Part shown: piece after piece, positions 27,332 to 35,982 of the stretch
How the letters are laid out: every line of letters starts with the position of its first letter
Position numbering within the stretch: the stretch's first letter is position 1
Source of the DNA: Malonomonas sp036526255
GTDB lineage: Bacteria; Desulfobacterota; Desulfuromonadia; Desulfuromonadales; Geopsychrobacteraceae
NCBI GenBank assembly: GCA_036526255.1
Contig: DATCYW010000067.1
Span: 62,001-126,000 of the forward strand
Direction: 5' to 3'
Length of the DNA: 64,000 nucleotides
Made by a program: the position numbers and the translations under genes
The notes under the pieces: generated by a model
Told to the model about the DNA's origin: nothing
The model's database searches: none
The model's input: only the letters and a program-made list of their open reading frames with translations

Positions 27332-28687
27332 GTGGCCAAAGCCAAGACCGTTTTCAGCTGTCAAAACTGCGGCTTTCAAAGCCCGAAATGGCTGGGTCGC
27401 TGCACCGAATGTCAGCAGTGGAACACCCTGGTCGAAGAACAGTCATTGGCAACCAGTGGCAACAATCGCCAACAGGCGACCGCCGGCAAACCGCAGAAAC
27501 TGTCCGAAATCCAGAGTTGCGCCGAAGACCGGATCAGCTGCGGGATCAGTGAACTCGATCGCACCCTCGGCGGCGGCGTGGTGCCCGGCTCATTGATTCT
27601 GGTCGGCGGCGACCCCGGCATCGGCAAATCGACCCTGCTGCTGCAAGCGGTCGGTTATCTAGCGAAAAACGGCACCGTGCTCTATGTCACCGCCGAAGAA
27701 TCAACCCGTCAGGTCAAGCTGCGCGGCGAACGACTCGGCGTAACCGCCGACCAGCTGTTTCTGCTGGCCGAAACCTCGCTGGAGCAGATCAAGCTGCGGA
27801 TCAAGGAGCTTAAGCCGGATTTTTTGGTCATCGACTCGATCCAGACGATCTTTACCAGCAGCATCGAATCGGCCCCCGGCAGTGTCAGCCAGGTGCGTGA
27901 CTGCGCCGGTCAGCTGATGCTGCTGGCCAAGGGGGAGAATCTGCCGACCTTCCTCGTCGGCCACGTCACTAAAGATGGTTCCATCGCCGGGCCACGGGTG
28001 CTAGAGCACATGGTCGACACGGTACTCTATTTTGAAGGCGATCCCGGCTACCCCTACCGGATTCTGCGCGCGGTTAAAAACCGCTTCGGCTCGACCAACG
28101 AAATCGGCGTGTTTGAAATGCAGGAGACCGGCCTTCGCGAAGTCAGCAACCCTTCGGAGCTGTTTCTTGCCGAACGGCCGGAAAAGAGCGCCGGCAGCGC
28201 CGTGGTGCCATCCATGGAAGGCAGCCGGACGATTCTGGTTGAGCTGCAGGCGCTGGTGTCGAGCAGTTCCTTCGGCACCCCGCAACGCACCGCCATCGGT
28301 ATCGACCATAAACGGGTCGCGCTGCTGATCGCCATCCTTGAAAAAAAAATCGAACTGAGCCTGGGCGGACAGGATATCTTCCTTAACGTCGCCGGCGGGG
28401 TTCGGCTGGACGAACCGGCCGTCGATCTGGGCGTTATCGCTGCGCTGGCCTCAAGTCATCTGAATAGAATCATTGATCCACAAACGGTCATGTTCGGCGA
28501 AGTCGGCCTGACCGGCGAAGTGCGGGCGGTTTCACGCCCGGAACTGCGGGTCAAAGAAGCCGCGCGACTTGGTTTTAACCGGTGCATTCTGCCGCACGGC
28601 TGCCTGAAAAATCTTGAACCACCGACCGGAATGCAGCTGCTCGGCATCCGCCACGCCAGCGAAGCGCTGGAGCTGATTTTCATCTAG
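27332..28687 (+). CDS. radA: DNA repair protein RadA (Sms)
   Basis: 451 residues from the GTG at 27332 (GGGAG at 6 bases). An N-terminal C4 zinc finger (FSCQNCG, CTECQQW), a RecA-like core with Walker A GGDPGIGKST, the RadA KNRFGSTNEIG motif, and a C-terminal Lon-protease-like domain (LNVAGGVRLDEPAVDLG). Role: branch migration and processing of recombination intermediates. Followed 15 bases later by moaC. Confidence 0.96.
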   Translation: MAKAKTVFSCQNCGFQSPKWLGRCTECQQWNTLVEEQSLATSGNNRQQATAGKPQKLSEIQSCAEDRISCGISELDRTLGGGVVPGSLILVGGDPGIGKSTLLLQAVGYLAKNGTVLYVTAEESTRQVKLRGERLGVTADQLFLLAETSLEQIKLRIKELKPDFLVIDSIQTIFTSSIESAPGSVSQVRDCAGQLMLLAKGENLPTFLVGHVTKDGSIAGPRVLEHMVDTVLYFEGDPGYPYRILRAVKNRFGSTNEIGVFEMQETGLREVSNPSELFLAERPEKSAGSAVVPSMEGSRTILVELQALVSSSSFGTPQRTAIGIDHKRVALLIAILEKKIELSLGGQDIFLNVAGGVRLDEPAVDLGVIAALASSHLNRIIDPQTVMFGEVGLTGEVRAVSRPELRVKEAARLGFNRCILPHGCLKNLEPPTGMQLLGIRHASEALELIFI

Positions 28688-28702
28688 AACTGGAGATTTA
28701 TC

Positions 28703-29185
28703 ATGTCTGACAAACTGACTCATTTTGACGGCGAAGGCAAAGCGATCATGGTCGATGTCGGCAACAAGCTGCCGACCAGACGCGAGGCGCTGGCAGCCGG
28801 CGAGGTGCGGATGCAACCGGAGACCCTGCGGCGAATTCTTGATCGCAAGATGGAAAAGGGTGATGTTTTTTCCGTTGCCAGGCTGGCCGGAATCATGGCG
28901 GCGAAACAGACCTCCAACCTGATTCCACTCTGCCATCCACTGCCGCTGAACTCGGTTGAGGTCGATTTTGACTGCGATCCAGAGCAGGGGGTTGTCCGGA
29001 TCGGTGCCATCGCCAAGGTCACCGGCCAGACCGGGGTAGAAATGGAGGCGCTGACTGCGGTCGCGCTGGCCGGACTGACGATTTACGACATGTGCAAGGC
29101 GATCGACAAAGAGATGGTTATCAGCGAAATCCGCCTGCTGAAAAAGACCGGCGGAAAAAGTGGCACTTTTGAACGCGAATCGTAA
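28703..29185 (+). CDS. moaC: Cyclic pyranopterin monophosphate synthase MoaC
   Basis: 160 residues, full length. LIPLCHPLPL and TGVEMEALTAV with KAIDKEM carry the conserved active-site residues. It completes, with MoaA, the first step of molybdenum cofactor synthesis from GTP in the cytoplasm. moaA is in this window but 22 kb away on the other strand. Confidence 0.96.
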   Translation: MSDKLTHFDGEGKAIMVDVGNKLPTRREALAAGEVRMQPETLRRILDRKMEKGDVFSVARLAGIMAAKQTSNLIPLCHPLPLNSVEVDFDCDPEQGVVRIGAIAKVTGQTGVEMEALTAVALAGLTIYDMCKAIDKEMVISEIRLLKKTGGKSGTFERES

Positions 29186-29251
29186 TGGGATTGGCAAAAT
29201 TAGCTAAATCTGATAAATTTCTGTCCAGTTAAATTTCCACATGGGGCACGC

Positions 29252-29773
29252 ATGGAATCGAACACTTTCACCATTCGAAAAAGCTTTCTGGTTCCGTTGG
29301 GGCTGGTGGTTCTGTTGACCCTGGTGTTGCTGGTCAGCTGCATTTTCCTGCAACTCCCTCTGGCCAAGACCTTGATCCTCGGCGCCTTCATCCTGCCGGC
29401 GATCGTTCTCTTTGCCGAAAGCAGCCGGCGACGGATCCGTGTCGGCGACACCAGCATTCAGTTCGACAAACTGTTCCGCAGCAAGCAGCTCGACTATACC
29501 AAACTGACCTCGATCGACACGGTTCTGGTGCGCAAGCGGGCGTTTGTCAGCCTGAGCACCGAAGAGGACTTCGTGATGCTGTCAAACAGCTACGATCACT
29601 TTGGCAGCCTGCTGCAACAGCTGCTGGCCAAAGTTCCTGAATCGATCATCAGCGAAGAGACACGCCAGATGGCGAGCAATCCCCCGGAAAAGAGCAGCGA
29701 CATCTTTTCTGTCTGGGTCGCGGTCGCGGTGCTGGCGCTGATTATATATGTGCAATTGAGGGGCGCTTTTTAA
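29252..29773 (+). CDS. Membrane protein with a PH-like/YcxB-like centre
   Basis: 173 residues. Two helices near the N-terminus (about 13-34 and 38-54), a soluble segment with alternating strands (IRVGDTSIQFDKLF, KLTSIDTVLVRKRAFVSL, FVMLSNSYDHF) that looks PH-like, and a C-terminal helix (154-170). No named family recognised. It lies 66 bases after moaC and 63 before the DksA-like gene. Confidence 0.55.
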   Translation: MESNTFTIRKSFLVPLGLVVLLTLVLLVSCIFLQLPLAKTLILGAFILPAIVLFAESSRRRIRVGDTSIQFDKLFRSKQLDYTKLTSIDTVLVRKRAFVSLSTEEDFVMLSNSYDHFGSLLQQLLAKVPESIISEETRQMASNPPEKSSDIFSVWVAVAVLALIIYVQLRGAF

Positions 29774-29836
29774 CCGTCACTTGAGGTATTATGGCAACAA
29801 CGTTCATTGTGACAGCTGCTGACGAGGGCAAGAATT

Positions 29837-30193
29837 ATGGATAAAAGCAATCTGACGGAATTCAAAACCCTGCTGCAACGGCAGATGGATGAGCTGCTGC
29901 ATGATGCGGGCAGAACCGTATCGGAGATGACGGAAGAGAACACCAACTTTCCCGATCCGACTGACCGTGCATCACTGGAATCTGACCGCAATTTTGAACT
30001 GCGGATCCGTGACCGCGAACGCAAGCTGATCAAGAAAATTCGCGAAGCGCTGGAGCGCCTTGATGATGACACCTTCGGTCTCTGTGAAAGCTGCGAAGAG
30101 GAGATCAGCGTCGAGCGTCTGCGTGCACGACCGGTGACAACCCTTTGCATCGACTGCAAAACCGAACAGGAGCGGCAGGAAAAGATCAGCTGA
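29837..30193 (+). CDS. dksA: DksA/TraR-family zinc-finger protein
   Basis: 118 residues. An N-terminal coiled-coil hairpin with the acidic tip region DPTDRAS and a C-terminal C4 zinc finger (GLCESCEEEI ... LCIDCKTEQE). Family role: binds the RNA polymerase secondary channel and acts with ppGpp. This is shorter than E. coli DksA (151) but of normal size for deltaproteobacterial members, of which a genome usually has several. Confidence 0.9.
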   Translation: MDKSNLTEFKTLLQRQMDELLHDAGRTVSEMTEENTNFPDPTDRASLESDRNFELRIRDRERKLIKKIREALERLDDDTFGLCESCEEEISVERLRARPVTTLCIDCKTEQERQEKIS

Positions 30194-30217
30194 AACATTT
30201 TTGAGCTCGACCCTTTT

Positions 30218-30252
30218 AGCGGAGCAGCACCAGTGACTGGCGCTGCTCCGCT
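30218..30252 (+). terminator. Strong stem-loop after the dksA-like gene
   Basis: Perfect 11-bp stem AGCGGAGCAGC / GCTGCTCCGCT with a 13-base loop. No T-run follows, so termination may be partial. The histidine kinase gene begins 42 bases later. Confidence 0.45.
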
Positions 30253-30294
30253 GCATTATTGAGATCGACTGCACCCTCATCGCAGGACACCGTC

Positions 30295-32217
30295 ATGGGA
30301 TCGACCGATCGTCGCCTGGCCCAACTGACTCTGCTCTCACAGTTGGGACAAGCGCTCAACTCAGCAACCAGCCTGCATTCTCTCTGCTCCTCGGTCAGCC
30401 GGATATTATTGGATTACAGCGACGCCAGCGGCGTCATTATCCGTCCGCGCCTCTACGGTGACCCACCGCCGAAACCCTGCTACTGCACCATGGCCGGCAA
30501 AGATCCAGCGCTGGAAATCTTTTTTCTGCAACAGGAAAGCCTTCTCAGCAGCGACGTCCTGCATCAAGGGCGCACCAAGCTGCACTACCCCTTGTCAAAA
30601 ACCCGCAAACAGCAGTTTCCGGCGTCGGTATTTTCGCTGCCGTTGAAAATCCACGACCGAACCTTTGGCACCTTAAGCCTGCTTGGCGGCTCGCCGAAGG
30701 CTGGCGAACCTTTTACGCCCGAGCAGATGGAACTGTTTCTGAGCTGCGGCTTTCAGATCTCACAGACCTTTGAACAACTGGTCACGGTCGCCAGACTGCG
30801 GCAGGTTTCTGCCTCAGACTTCCGGCGCCTACAGGACCTGTCGCTGCTCTACCGGATCACCCAGCTGCTGCACAGCACCCTGGCGGCCAATGAACTCTTT
30901 CACCTCAGCCTGTCGCTGCTGGTTTCACCCGACGGTGGCGGCTTCCATCGGGCGATGCTGTTTATGGTGAATGAACGCGGCGGCACCATGCAGGGGATCC
31001 TCGGGGTCACCCGTGAGACTGCCGGCTGGCTGCTGCCGGATGGGTTGCCGCCGGTGAATTCGCAGAGCTTTCCGGTACCGGAAGATATCCAGCTCGCCCA
31101 GCGGGAGGCAGCGTTTTCACGCATGGTGATGCAGCAGCGCCTGCTGATGAACGACAGCGAAAGCTGCCTGGCACGTGCCGCCCGAAGTCAGAAACCACTG
31201 CTGATCAGCAAAGAGTTCGAAGCCCAGCGCGCGGCGGACTCTCCCTGCCGGCTGATGCATGTCGGCGACCATGCCTGCATCCCGCTGCTGAGCCGCGGCC
31301 GCACTCTCTGTGTGTTGGCAGTCGACAATGCCGAGAGTGATGAAACCATTGATGCCGAACGCTTGCGGTTTTTGGAAATGTTTGCCGGGCAGGCAGGCAT
31401 TGCGCTGGACAACGCACAACTGCTGCAACGGGTCGAAGCAGCCCACCGCAACCTGCGCGAAACTCAGGAACAGCTGCTGCAGAAGGAGAAGCTGGCGACG
31501 ATCGGGGAAATGTCGGCATCGATCGCTCACGAACTGAAAAACCCGCTGGTTTCAGTCGGCGGTTTTGCGCGGCGCCTGGCCAGCTCGCTCGACCAGGAGC
31601 ATCCGGGACGACCATTCGCCGAGATTATCCAGCACGAGAGTGAGCGGCTGGAAAAGATGCTGGATGATATCCTCTCCTTCTCCAAGCGCCGACTGCTCTG
31701 CATCCGCGGCTATCAGCTGCCGACCGTGCTGGAAAAAGCGCTGCTGCTGGAAAAAGAGAACCTGCAGCGGGCCGCAATCAAACTTCATCTGGACATCGCC
31801 GCAGACCTGCCGCAGATGCAGGGGGACGCCGAACAACTGGAACAGGTGCTGATCAATCTGATTATCAATGCCAGTCAGGCGATGAAAAACGGCGGGGAAC
31901 TTGACATCAGCTGCAGCCGCAGCCTGCTACGCGGGGAACCGGCGGTGCGGCTTGAAATCAGCGACACCGGCGGCGGAATCCCCCCTAAACTGATGAGGAA
32001 TATCTTCAACCCCTTCTTCACCACCAAGGAAGAGGGGACCGGACTGGGGCTGCCGATCAGCCACCGCATCATCGAACACCATCAGGGGGAGATCGACGTT
32101 ATCAACACGGCCCATGGGGCCTGCTTCAGCATCACCCTGCCGGTGCATCTGAACAGACGCACCGTCGATCCACTGCAACTGCGCAAAGCACACAAGACGC
32201 AAGACCTGAAACCATAA
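30295..32217 (+). CDS. GAF-domain sensor histidine kinase
   Basis: 640 residues from the ATG at 30295 (AGGA upstream). Two GAF-like sensor regions (about 5-160 and 185-390) without membrane helices, a HisKA helix with H-box SIAHELKNPLVSV, then HATPase with NLIINASQAM, SDTGGGIPP and TKEEGTGLGLP. It is a cytoplasmic kinase; no response regulator adjoins it, so it is an orphan whose partner and ligand are unknown. The stop runs into the terminator of the convergent small gene. Confidence 0.9.
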   Translation: MGSTDRRLAQLTLLSQLGQALNSATSLHSLCSSVSRILLDYSDASGVIIRPRLYGDPPPKPCYCTMAGKDPALEIFFLQQESLLSSDVLHQGRTKLHYPLSKTRKQQFPASVFSLPLKIHDRTFGTLSLLGGSPKAGEPFTPEQMELFLSCGFQISQTFEQLVTVARLRQVSASDFRRLQDLSLLYRITQLLHSTLAANELFHLSLSLLVSPDGGGFHRAMLFMVNERGGTMQGILGVTRETAGWLLPDGLPPVNSQSFPVPEDIQLAQREAAFSRMVMQQRLLMNDSESCLARAARSQKPLLISKEFEAQRAADSPCRLMHVGDHACIPLLSRGRTLCVLAVDNAESDETIDAERLRFLEMFAGQAGIALDNAQLLQRVEAAHRNLRETQEQLLQKEKLATIGEMSASIAHELKNPLVSVGGFARRLASSLDQEHPGRPFAEIIQHESERLEKMLDDILSFSKRRLLCIRGYQLPTVLEKALLLEKENLQRAAIKLHLDIAADLPQMQGDAEQLEQVLINLIINASQAMKNGGELDISCSRSLLRGEPAVRLEISDTGGGIPPKLMRNIFNPFFTTKEEGTGLGLPISHRIIEHHQGEIDVINTAHGACFSITLPVHLNRRTVDPLQLRKAHKTQDLKP

Positions 32218-32247
32218 AAAAACGGAGCGGCATGGTTGCCGCTCCGT
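32214..32247 (-). terminator. Terminator of the 77-aa gene (minus strand)
   Basis: Stem ACGGAGCGGCA / TGCCGCTCCGT with a short loop, followed by TTTTTTT on the - strand only. It overlaps the histidine kinase stop region. Confidence 0.75.
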
Positions 32248-32253
32248 CATCAG

Positions 32254-32487
32254 TCAATCAGTTTTCTGCTGCGTGTTCGGCCAGGGCGCACGACGATCCT
32301 GACCTTGATATTTTCCCGGTTTCAGATAGTCACGCAACTTGTTGTGCCTTCCGCCAACATCGACCCAACCGTCCGTTCGCTTGAACTTACTGATCCTACC
32401 GGTCGCAATCAACACGTCAAGGACATCGTTGCTGACTTCACCCAGAGTTCCGTCCAGATAGATCACACTGATGGACATTGCTTTCAC
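32254..32487 (-). CDS. Small conserved hypothetical protein
   Basis: 77 residues. AAGGAG sits 5 bases before a GTG at 32487, which is preferred to the ATG at 32478 (14 bases). Two short strands (SISVIYLDGTLGEV, GRISKFKRTDGWVDVGG) and a tail with YQGQDRRAPW. This resembles a short family common in Geobacter relatives whose tail reads YxGPERR; function unknown. It has its own terminator, so it is probably monocistronic. Confidence 0.65.
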   Translation of the reverse strand: MKAMSISVIYLDGTLGEVSNDVLDVLIATGRISKFKRTDGWVDVGGRHNKLRDYLKPGKYQGQDRRAPWPNTQQKTD

Positions 32488-32668
32488 GCCAACTCCTTAC
32501 ACAAAAAGCCCAGGATTTACTGGCACCACAATAACCTGCAGGACAGAAAATTTCCAGCGCTATTGAAGCAGCCTAATTAGTCGCAAAACAGACCGAACAA
32601 CTCCCCCCCAATCAATGGGAGTATATTTTTCACATTCTTTACCAGCCAGAGAAATGACGACTTTTTTC

Positions 32669-32697
32669 TTGACTATTAAACTGTCAATAAATTAAAT
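32669..32697 (+). promoter_or_regulatory. Sigma-70-type promoter in a gene-free stretch
   Basis: TTGACT (32669-32674) and TTAAAT (32692-32697) with a 17-base spacer. It lies in a 475-base stretch without a protein gene (32488-32961). The predicted transcription start near 32704 leads straight into two hairpins, the second a terminator. Confidence 0.6.
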
Positions 32698-32703
32698 TAG
32701 CGA

Positions 32704-32770
32704 TCAACAAGTAATTCGTTACTTGGAAGCCCGGCGATACCCCCCCTCCATCGCCGGGCTTTACTTTTTC
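32704..32770 (+). ncRNA. Candidate small RNA with UUCG hairpin and CCUCC-loop terminator
   Basis: About 65-70 nt. Hairpin 1 (32708-32725) is a perfect 7-bp stem around a UUCG tetraloop. Hairpin 2 (32728-32760) is a perfect 11-bp GC-rich stem with an 11-base loop of mostly C that contains CCUCC, followed by TTACTTTTTCT. No start codon with a useful frame is present. C-rich loops of this kind pair with Shine-Dalgarno sequences in several known regulatory RNAs. Promoter, compact structure and terminator together support an independent transcript. Not recognised as a named family. Confidence 0.6.
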
Positions 32771-32961
32771 TAAAATACCGACCACACGAACCGAACCTTA
32801 TCAGCGGCACAGATCCTTCCCTTCAGCCATCACGCAAAAACGGACCTCAAGGACTGACGACGGTCATCCGAATGCACGTCAGTAAATATTTGATTTGCAA
32901 AGCGGAGCGCGGGCAGGCATAATTAGCAATCGCCAATACTTATGCGTCTGCCGAGGAAACC

Positions 32962-33417
32962 ATGAAACGACATCTGAACATCTGCATCAAGATCGAAGAA
33001 ACCGTCGGCAAGATCTATCGCCAACTGGCGAAATCGCCGCTGATCTCTGGCGAGGTCTGTCGAACCCTGAACGAAATGGCTAATGACGAAGACGAGCACG
33101 CCAGCCAACTGCGTTTTGCGTTGCGCTTCCCGGACGGCTCTATGGTCTCAAGTGCGACCGAAATGCTACAGAAGGCACAGGACCTGCTGACCCAGGCTGA
33201 ACATGTATTGAAGCAAACCAGCCAGAGGGAAATAACCGATCAGCAGGCGATAGAGATTGGTGTCAAGCTGGAGAGAAACTTTTGTCAGGCGCACATCGGC
33301 AACTCTTTTGATTTCAAAGACGCGCAACATAAAGCGATGTTTGCTGCCATGGCCCTCGCTGACGAAGCACACTGTCAGCGACTGCTCGATCTTCAGAAAA
33401 GACTCGCCATGACCTGA
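32962..33417 (+). CDS. Ferritin-like / rubrerythrin-like helical protein
   Basis: 151 residues, helical. Possible di-iron ligands recur in a four-helix pattern: IEETVGKIY (helix 1), ANDEDEHASQL with ExxH (helix 2), KLERNF (helix 3) and ALADEAHCQRL (helix 4, where DEAH replaces ExxH). No rubredoxin domain. GAGGAAA precedes the ATG. Probably a small cytoplasmic rubrerythrin-type protein for peroxide or iron, but the fourth motif is unusual, so metal binding is not certain. Confidence 0.6.
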   Translation: MKRHLNICIKIEETVGKIYRQLAKSPLISGEVCRTLNEMANDEDEHASQLRFALRFPDGSMVSSATEMLQKAQDLLTQAEHVLKQTSQREITDQQAIEIGVKLERNFCQAHIGNSFDFKDAQHKAMFAAMALADEAHCQRLLDLQKRLAMT

Positions 33418-33421
33418 AACT

Positions 33422-33458
33422 AAAGCGCCAACAGATATCTTCTGTTGGCGCTTTTTCT
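33422..33458. terminator. Bidirectional terminator between ferritin-like gene and hypE
   Basis: Perfect 14-bp stem AAAGCGCCAACAGA / TCTGTTGGCGCTTT with a 5-base loop; T-rich on the + strand, A-rich start giving TTTA on the - strand. Confidence 0.88.
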
Positions 33459-33489
33459 TTTTACAAGTCCAACTGCACTTCCAGAGAAA

Positions 33490-34506
33490 TCAGCAGATCC
33501 GCGGCAGCTGCTCACCGGCCAGCATTTCGATCGCCCGCATCCCGCCGATAAGGGTCTGCATCATCACCCGACCATTCGACGCAGCAACCACCTCGCCGAT
33601 AATCGCCGCACCAACCCCTTCCGGTTGCTGACGCATCAGTTGCAGTGCAGCCTCGGCCCGATCCGCGGCAACAAACGCCAACAGTTTGCCTTCGTTGGCG
33701 ACAAACAACGGGTCCAAACCCAAAATAGCACAAGCGCCGGCGACCGTTTCATTGATCGGCAGGTCGCTCTCCTGCAGACAGATATCAACCTGTGACTGCA
33801 GGGCGATCTCTTTCAGCGTTGTCGCCACGCCGCCACGGGTCGGATCACGCAGCACATGCACGTCGGCCCCAAATTCGAGCAGCAGTTTTTCGACCAGATG
33901 GTTCAGCGCCATGCTGTCACTGGCAATGTCGCTCTGCAGATCGAGCCCTTCGCGACTCGCCAGCACCGCCATGCCGTGATCACCGATGCTGCCGTTAATC
34001 AGAACTTTATCCCCCGGCTTGGCAGCGCTACCAACGATCCGCAGTTCGTGATCGAAAACACCGATCCCCGAGGTGTTGATGAAGATTTTATCCCCCTTAC
34101 CGCGCGGCACCACTTTGGTGTCGCCAGTGACGATCTTCACCGCCGCCTTGTCGGCAGTAACTTTCATCGCCTGCAGCACCTCGCGCAACTCGCTCAGCAG
34201 CAATCCCTCTTCGAGAATCAGACCGACACTGATCGCCAGCGGCCTAGCGCCGCTCATCGCCAGATCGTTGACCGTGCCGTTGATGGCAAGATCGCCGATG
34301 TTGCCGCCGGGAAAGAAGATCGGATCGACGACGTAGGAATCGGTAGTAAAAGCCAGACGGCTGCTGGTGATCCCCTCAAGCACCGCGGCATCATTCTGGT
34401 CGCTCTGCGCCACCTGCGAGAGGGTCGGGATAATCAGCTCGTCGAGCAGCTGGTGACTGAGTTTGCCGCCGCTGCCGTGCCCAAGCAGAATGATGTCGTC
34501 CTTCAA
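33490..34506 (-). CDS. hypE: Hydrogenase maturation protein HypE
   Basis: 338 residues. The start is TTG at 34506, with AGGAG 6 bases upstream. AIR-synthase-like fold (GHGSGGKLSHQL, FTTDSYVVDPIFFPGG) and the essential C-terminal PRIC, whose Cys is converted to thiocyanate for the CN ligands of the [NiFe] site. It works with HypF, which is not in the window. Last gene of hypABCDE, separated from hypD by a 118-bp palindromic repeat. Confidence 0.96.
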   Translation of the reverse strand: MKDDIILLGHGSGGKLSHQLLDELIIPTLSQVAQSDQNDAAVLEGITSSRLAFTTDSYVVDPIFFPGGNIGDLAINGTVNDLAMSGARPLAISVGLILEEGLLLSELREVLQAMKVTADKAAVKIVTGDTKVVPRGKGDKIFINTSGIGVFDHELRIVGSAAKPGDKVLINGSIGDHGMAVLASREGLDLQSDIASDSMALNHLVEKLLLEFGADVHVLRDPTRGGVATTLKEIALQSQVDICLQESDLPINETVAGACAILGLDPLFVANEGKLLAFVAADRAEAALQLMRQQPEGVGAAIIGEVVAASNGRVMMQTLIGGMRAIEMLAGEQLPRIC

Positions 34507-34550
34507 AATAAACTCCTGATGTCAGGTAATGATTCCAGCCCACCGCAAAA

Positions 34551-34668
34551 GGCGGCTCAAAATGCCCCAGATGCAAGGCGTCCGAAGACTGAGAAGCGAG
34601 GCCTAGCAGCGCTAGGCCGCAGCGTCGAAGACGAAAAGAACGAAGCAGATGGGGTATTTTCAGCCGCC
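34551..34668. repeat. 118-bp imperfect palindrome between hypD and hypE
   Basis: The outer arms GGCGGCTCAAAATGCCCC and (complement) GGCGGCTGAAAATACCCC differ at two bases. An inner hairpin GCCTAGC-AGC-GCTAGGC lies at the centre. The hypD stop codon lies in the right arm. The layout resembles long palindromic intergenic repeats scattered in Desulfuromonadia genomes, of the kind REP-type transposases mobilise. No gene inside. Confidence 0.7.
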
Positions 34669-35751
34669 GTATTTGTATTCTGCTGCACAGGTGCCTTCGC
34701 TGCTCACCATACAGGCTCCCACCGGATTCTCCGGGGTACAGGCCTTGCGGAACAACGGACACTGCTTCGGCGTGATCTTCCCTTTGAGGATTTCTCCGCA
34801 AAGACAGCCGGCATGCTCTTTCGGCGCTTCAACGTCAGCTGGCAGCTGCACTTCGGCATCAAAGGCAGCGTAATCCGCACGGATCTGCAGACCACTAGAC
34901 GGAATCACACCGATGCCGCGCCAGGCGGTATCACAAGCCTCGAACACCTCGGCGATCAATGCTTGTGCTTTTTTATTCCCCTGCGGCTTGACGATCCGCT
35001 GGTATTCATTCTCGACCTCGGCGCGCCCCTGCGCAACCTGCTGCGCCAACAGCTGAATACCACGCAACATATCGAGCGGCTCAAAACCGGTCACCACACA
35101 GGGCACCTTAAAGCTGTCGACCAGCGGCTGATAGGCCTCTGCACCGATCACCGCACTGACGTGGGCCGGGCAGATATAACCATCAACCTGTAGCTCCGGA
35201 TCACTGGCCAGTGCCGCCATCGGTGTCGGCATGGTTTTATGGGCAGAGAGGACAAAGTAGTTTTTCAACCCGCGCCGCTTGGCCTCGACGATCGAACCGG
35301 CGATGGTCGGTGCGGTGGTTTCAAAACCGACACCGAGGAAGATGACTTTTTTCTCAGGATTTTTTTCAGCCAGCGCGACCGCATCCAGCGCCGAGTAGAC
35401 GATTTTGATCTGCGCGCCGACCGCCTGCTCATGCAGCAGACTGCTAGTGGAACCGGGCACCCGGACCATATCGCCGAAGGTGGCGATGATGACGTCGGTC
35501 TGCCGGGCGTAGGCTACGGCGCGATCGACATAACCGATCGGCGTCACACAGACCGGACAGCCGGGGCCAGAAATCAGCCTGATCTGCGGCGGCAGCAGAC
35601 TGCGGATGCCATGCTGGTAGATCGACATGGTGTGGGTGCCGCAGACCTCCATCAACGTCATCCGACCGGGGTAGTCGGCGACCTCTCTGGCGATGGCCGC
35701 CAGCAACCCTTTGGCCAGCTGCGGATCACGGAACTCGCTGGCGTACTTCAT
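34660..35751 (-). CDS. hypD: Hydrogenase maturation protein HypD
   Basis: 363 residues. CGTHTMSI, GPGCPVCVTP and the C-terminal Cys-rich [4Fe-4S] region (CLCGEIL, CPLFRKACTPENPVGACMVSSEG) are those of HypD, which with HypC holds the Fe(CN)2CO unit. The ATG at 35751 overlaps the hypC stop. The stop codon lies inside the palindromic repeat. Confidence 0.97.
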   Translation of the reverse strand: MKYASEFRDPQLAKGLLAAIAREVADYPGRMTLMEVCGTHTMSIYQHGIRSLLPPQIRLISGPGCPVCVTPIGYVDRAVAYARQTDVIIATFGDMVRVPGSTSSLLHEQAVGAQIKIVYSALDAVALAEKNPEKKVIFLGVGFETTAPTIAGSIVEAKRRGLKNYFVLSAHKTMPTPMAALASDPELQVDGYICPAHVSAVIGAEAYQPLVDSFKVPCVVTGFEPLDMLRGIQLLAQQVAQGRAEVENEYQRIVKPQGNKKAQALIAEVFEACDTAWRGIGVIPSSGLQIRADYAAFDAEVQLPADVEAPKEHAGCLCGEILKGKITPKQCPLFRKACTPENPVGACMVSSEGTCAAEYKYGG

Positions 35752-35978
35752 TCCGGAAACAACCCGGCATCGAGCACTTCGCGGAACACTTCAAGGGTTT
35801 TCAGCGCCTCCTCCGGATCGATCTTCTCGATGGCGAAACCGGCGTGCAAGAGCACGTAATCACCGACCACGACGTCATCGAGCATCATCAGGCTGCCCTC
35901 ACGGCGCACGCCGTCAACTTCACAGATGGCGGTACTGTCAACGATTTCAGTTACTTTCATCGGCACAGCCAAGCACAT
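35748..35978 (-). CDS. hypC: Hydrogenase maturation chaperone HypC
   Basis: 76 residues from the ATG at 35978 (GAGGTGA upstream), giving the obligatory N-terminus MCLAVPMKV with Cys2, which binds the Fe centre and the large subunit. A longer in-frame start would bury Cys2 and is rejected. Stop overlaps hypD (ATGA), and the start is 4 bases after hypB. Confidence 0.96.
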   Translation of the reverse strand: MCLAVPMKVTEIVDSTAICEVDGVRREGSLMMLDDVVVGDYVLLHAGFAIEKIDPEEALKTLEVFREVLDAGLFPE

Positions 35979-35982
35979 AGCG

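Noticed and set aside
33856..35193. Open frame of 445 codons on the + strand opposite hypE and hypD
   Set aside because: It crosses the palindrome and lies opposite two certain genes; composition is that of a GC-rich antisense frame with no domain.
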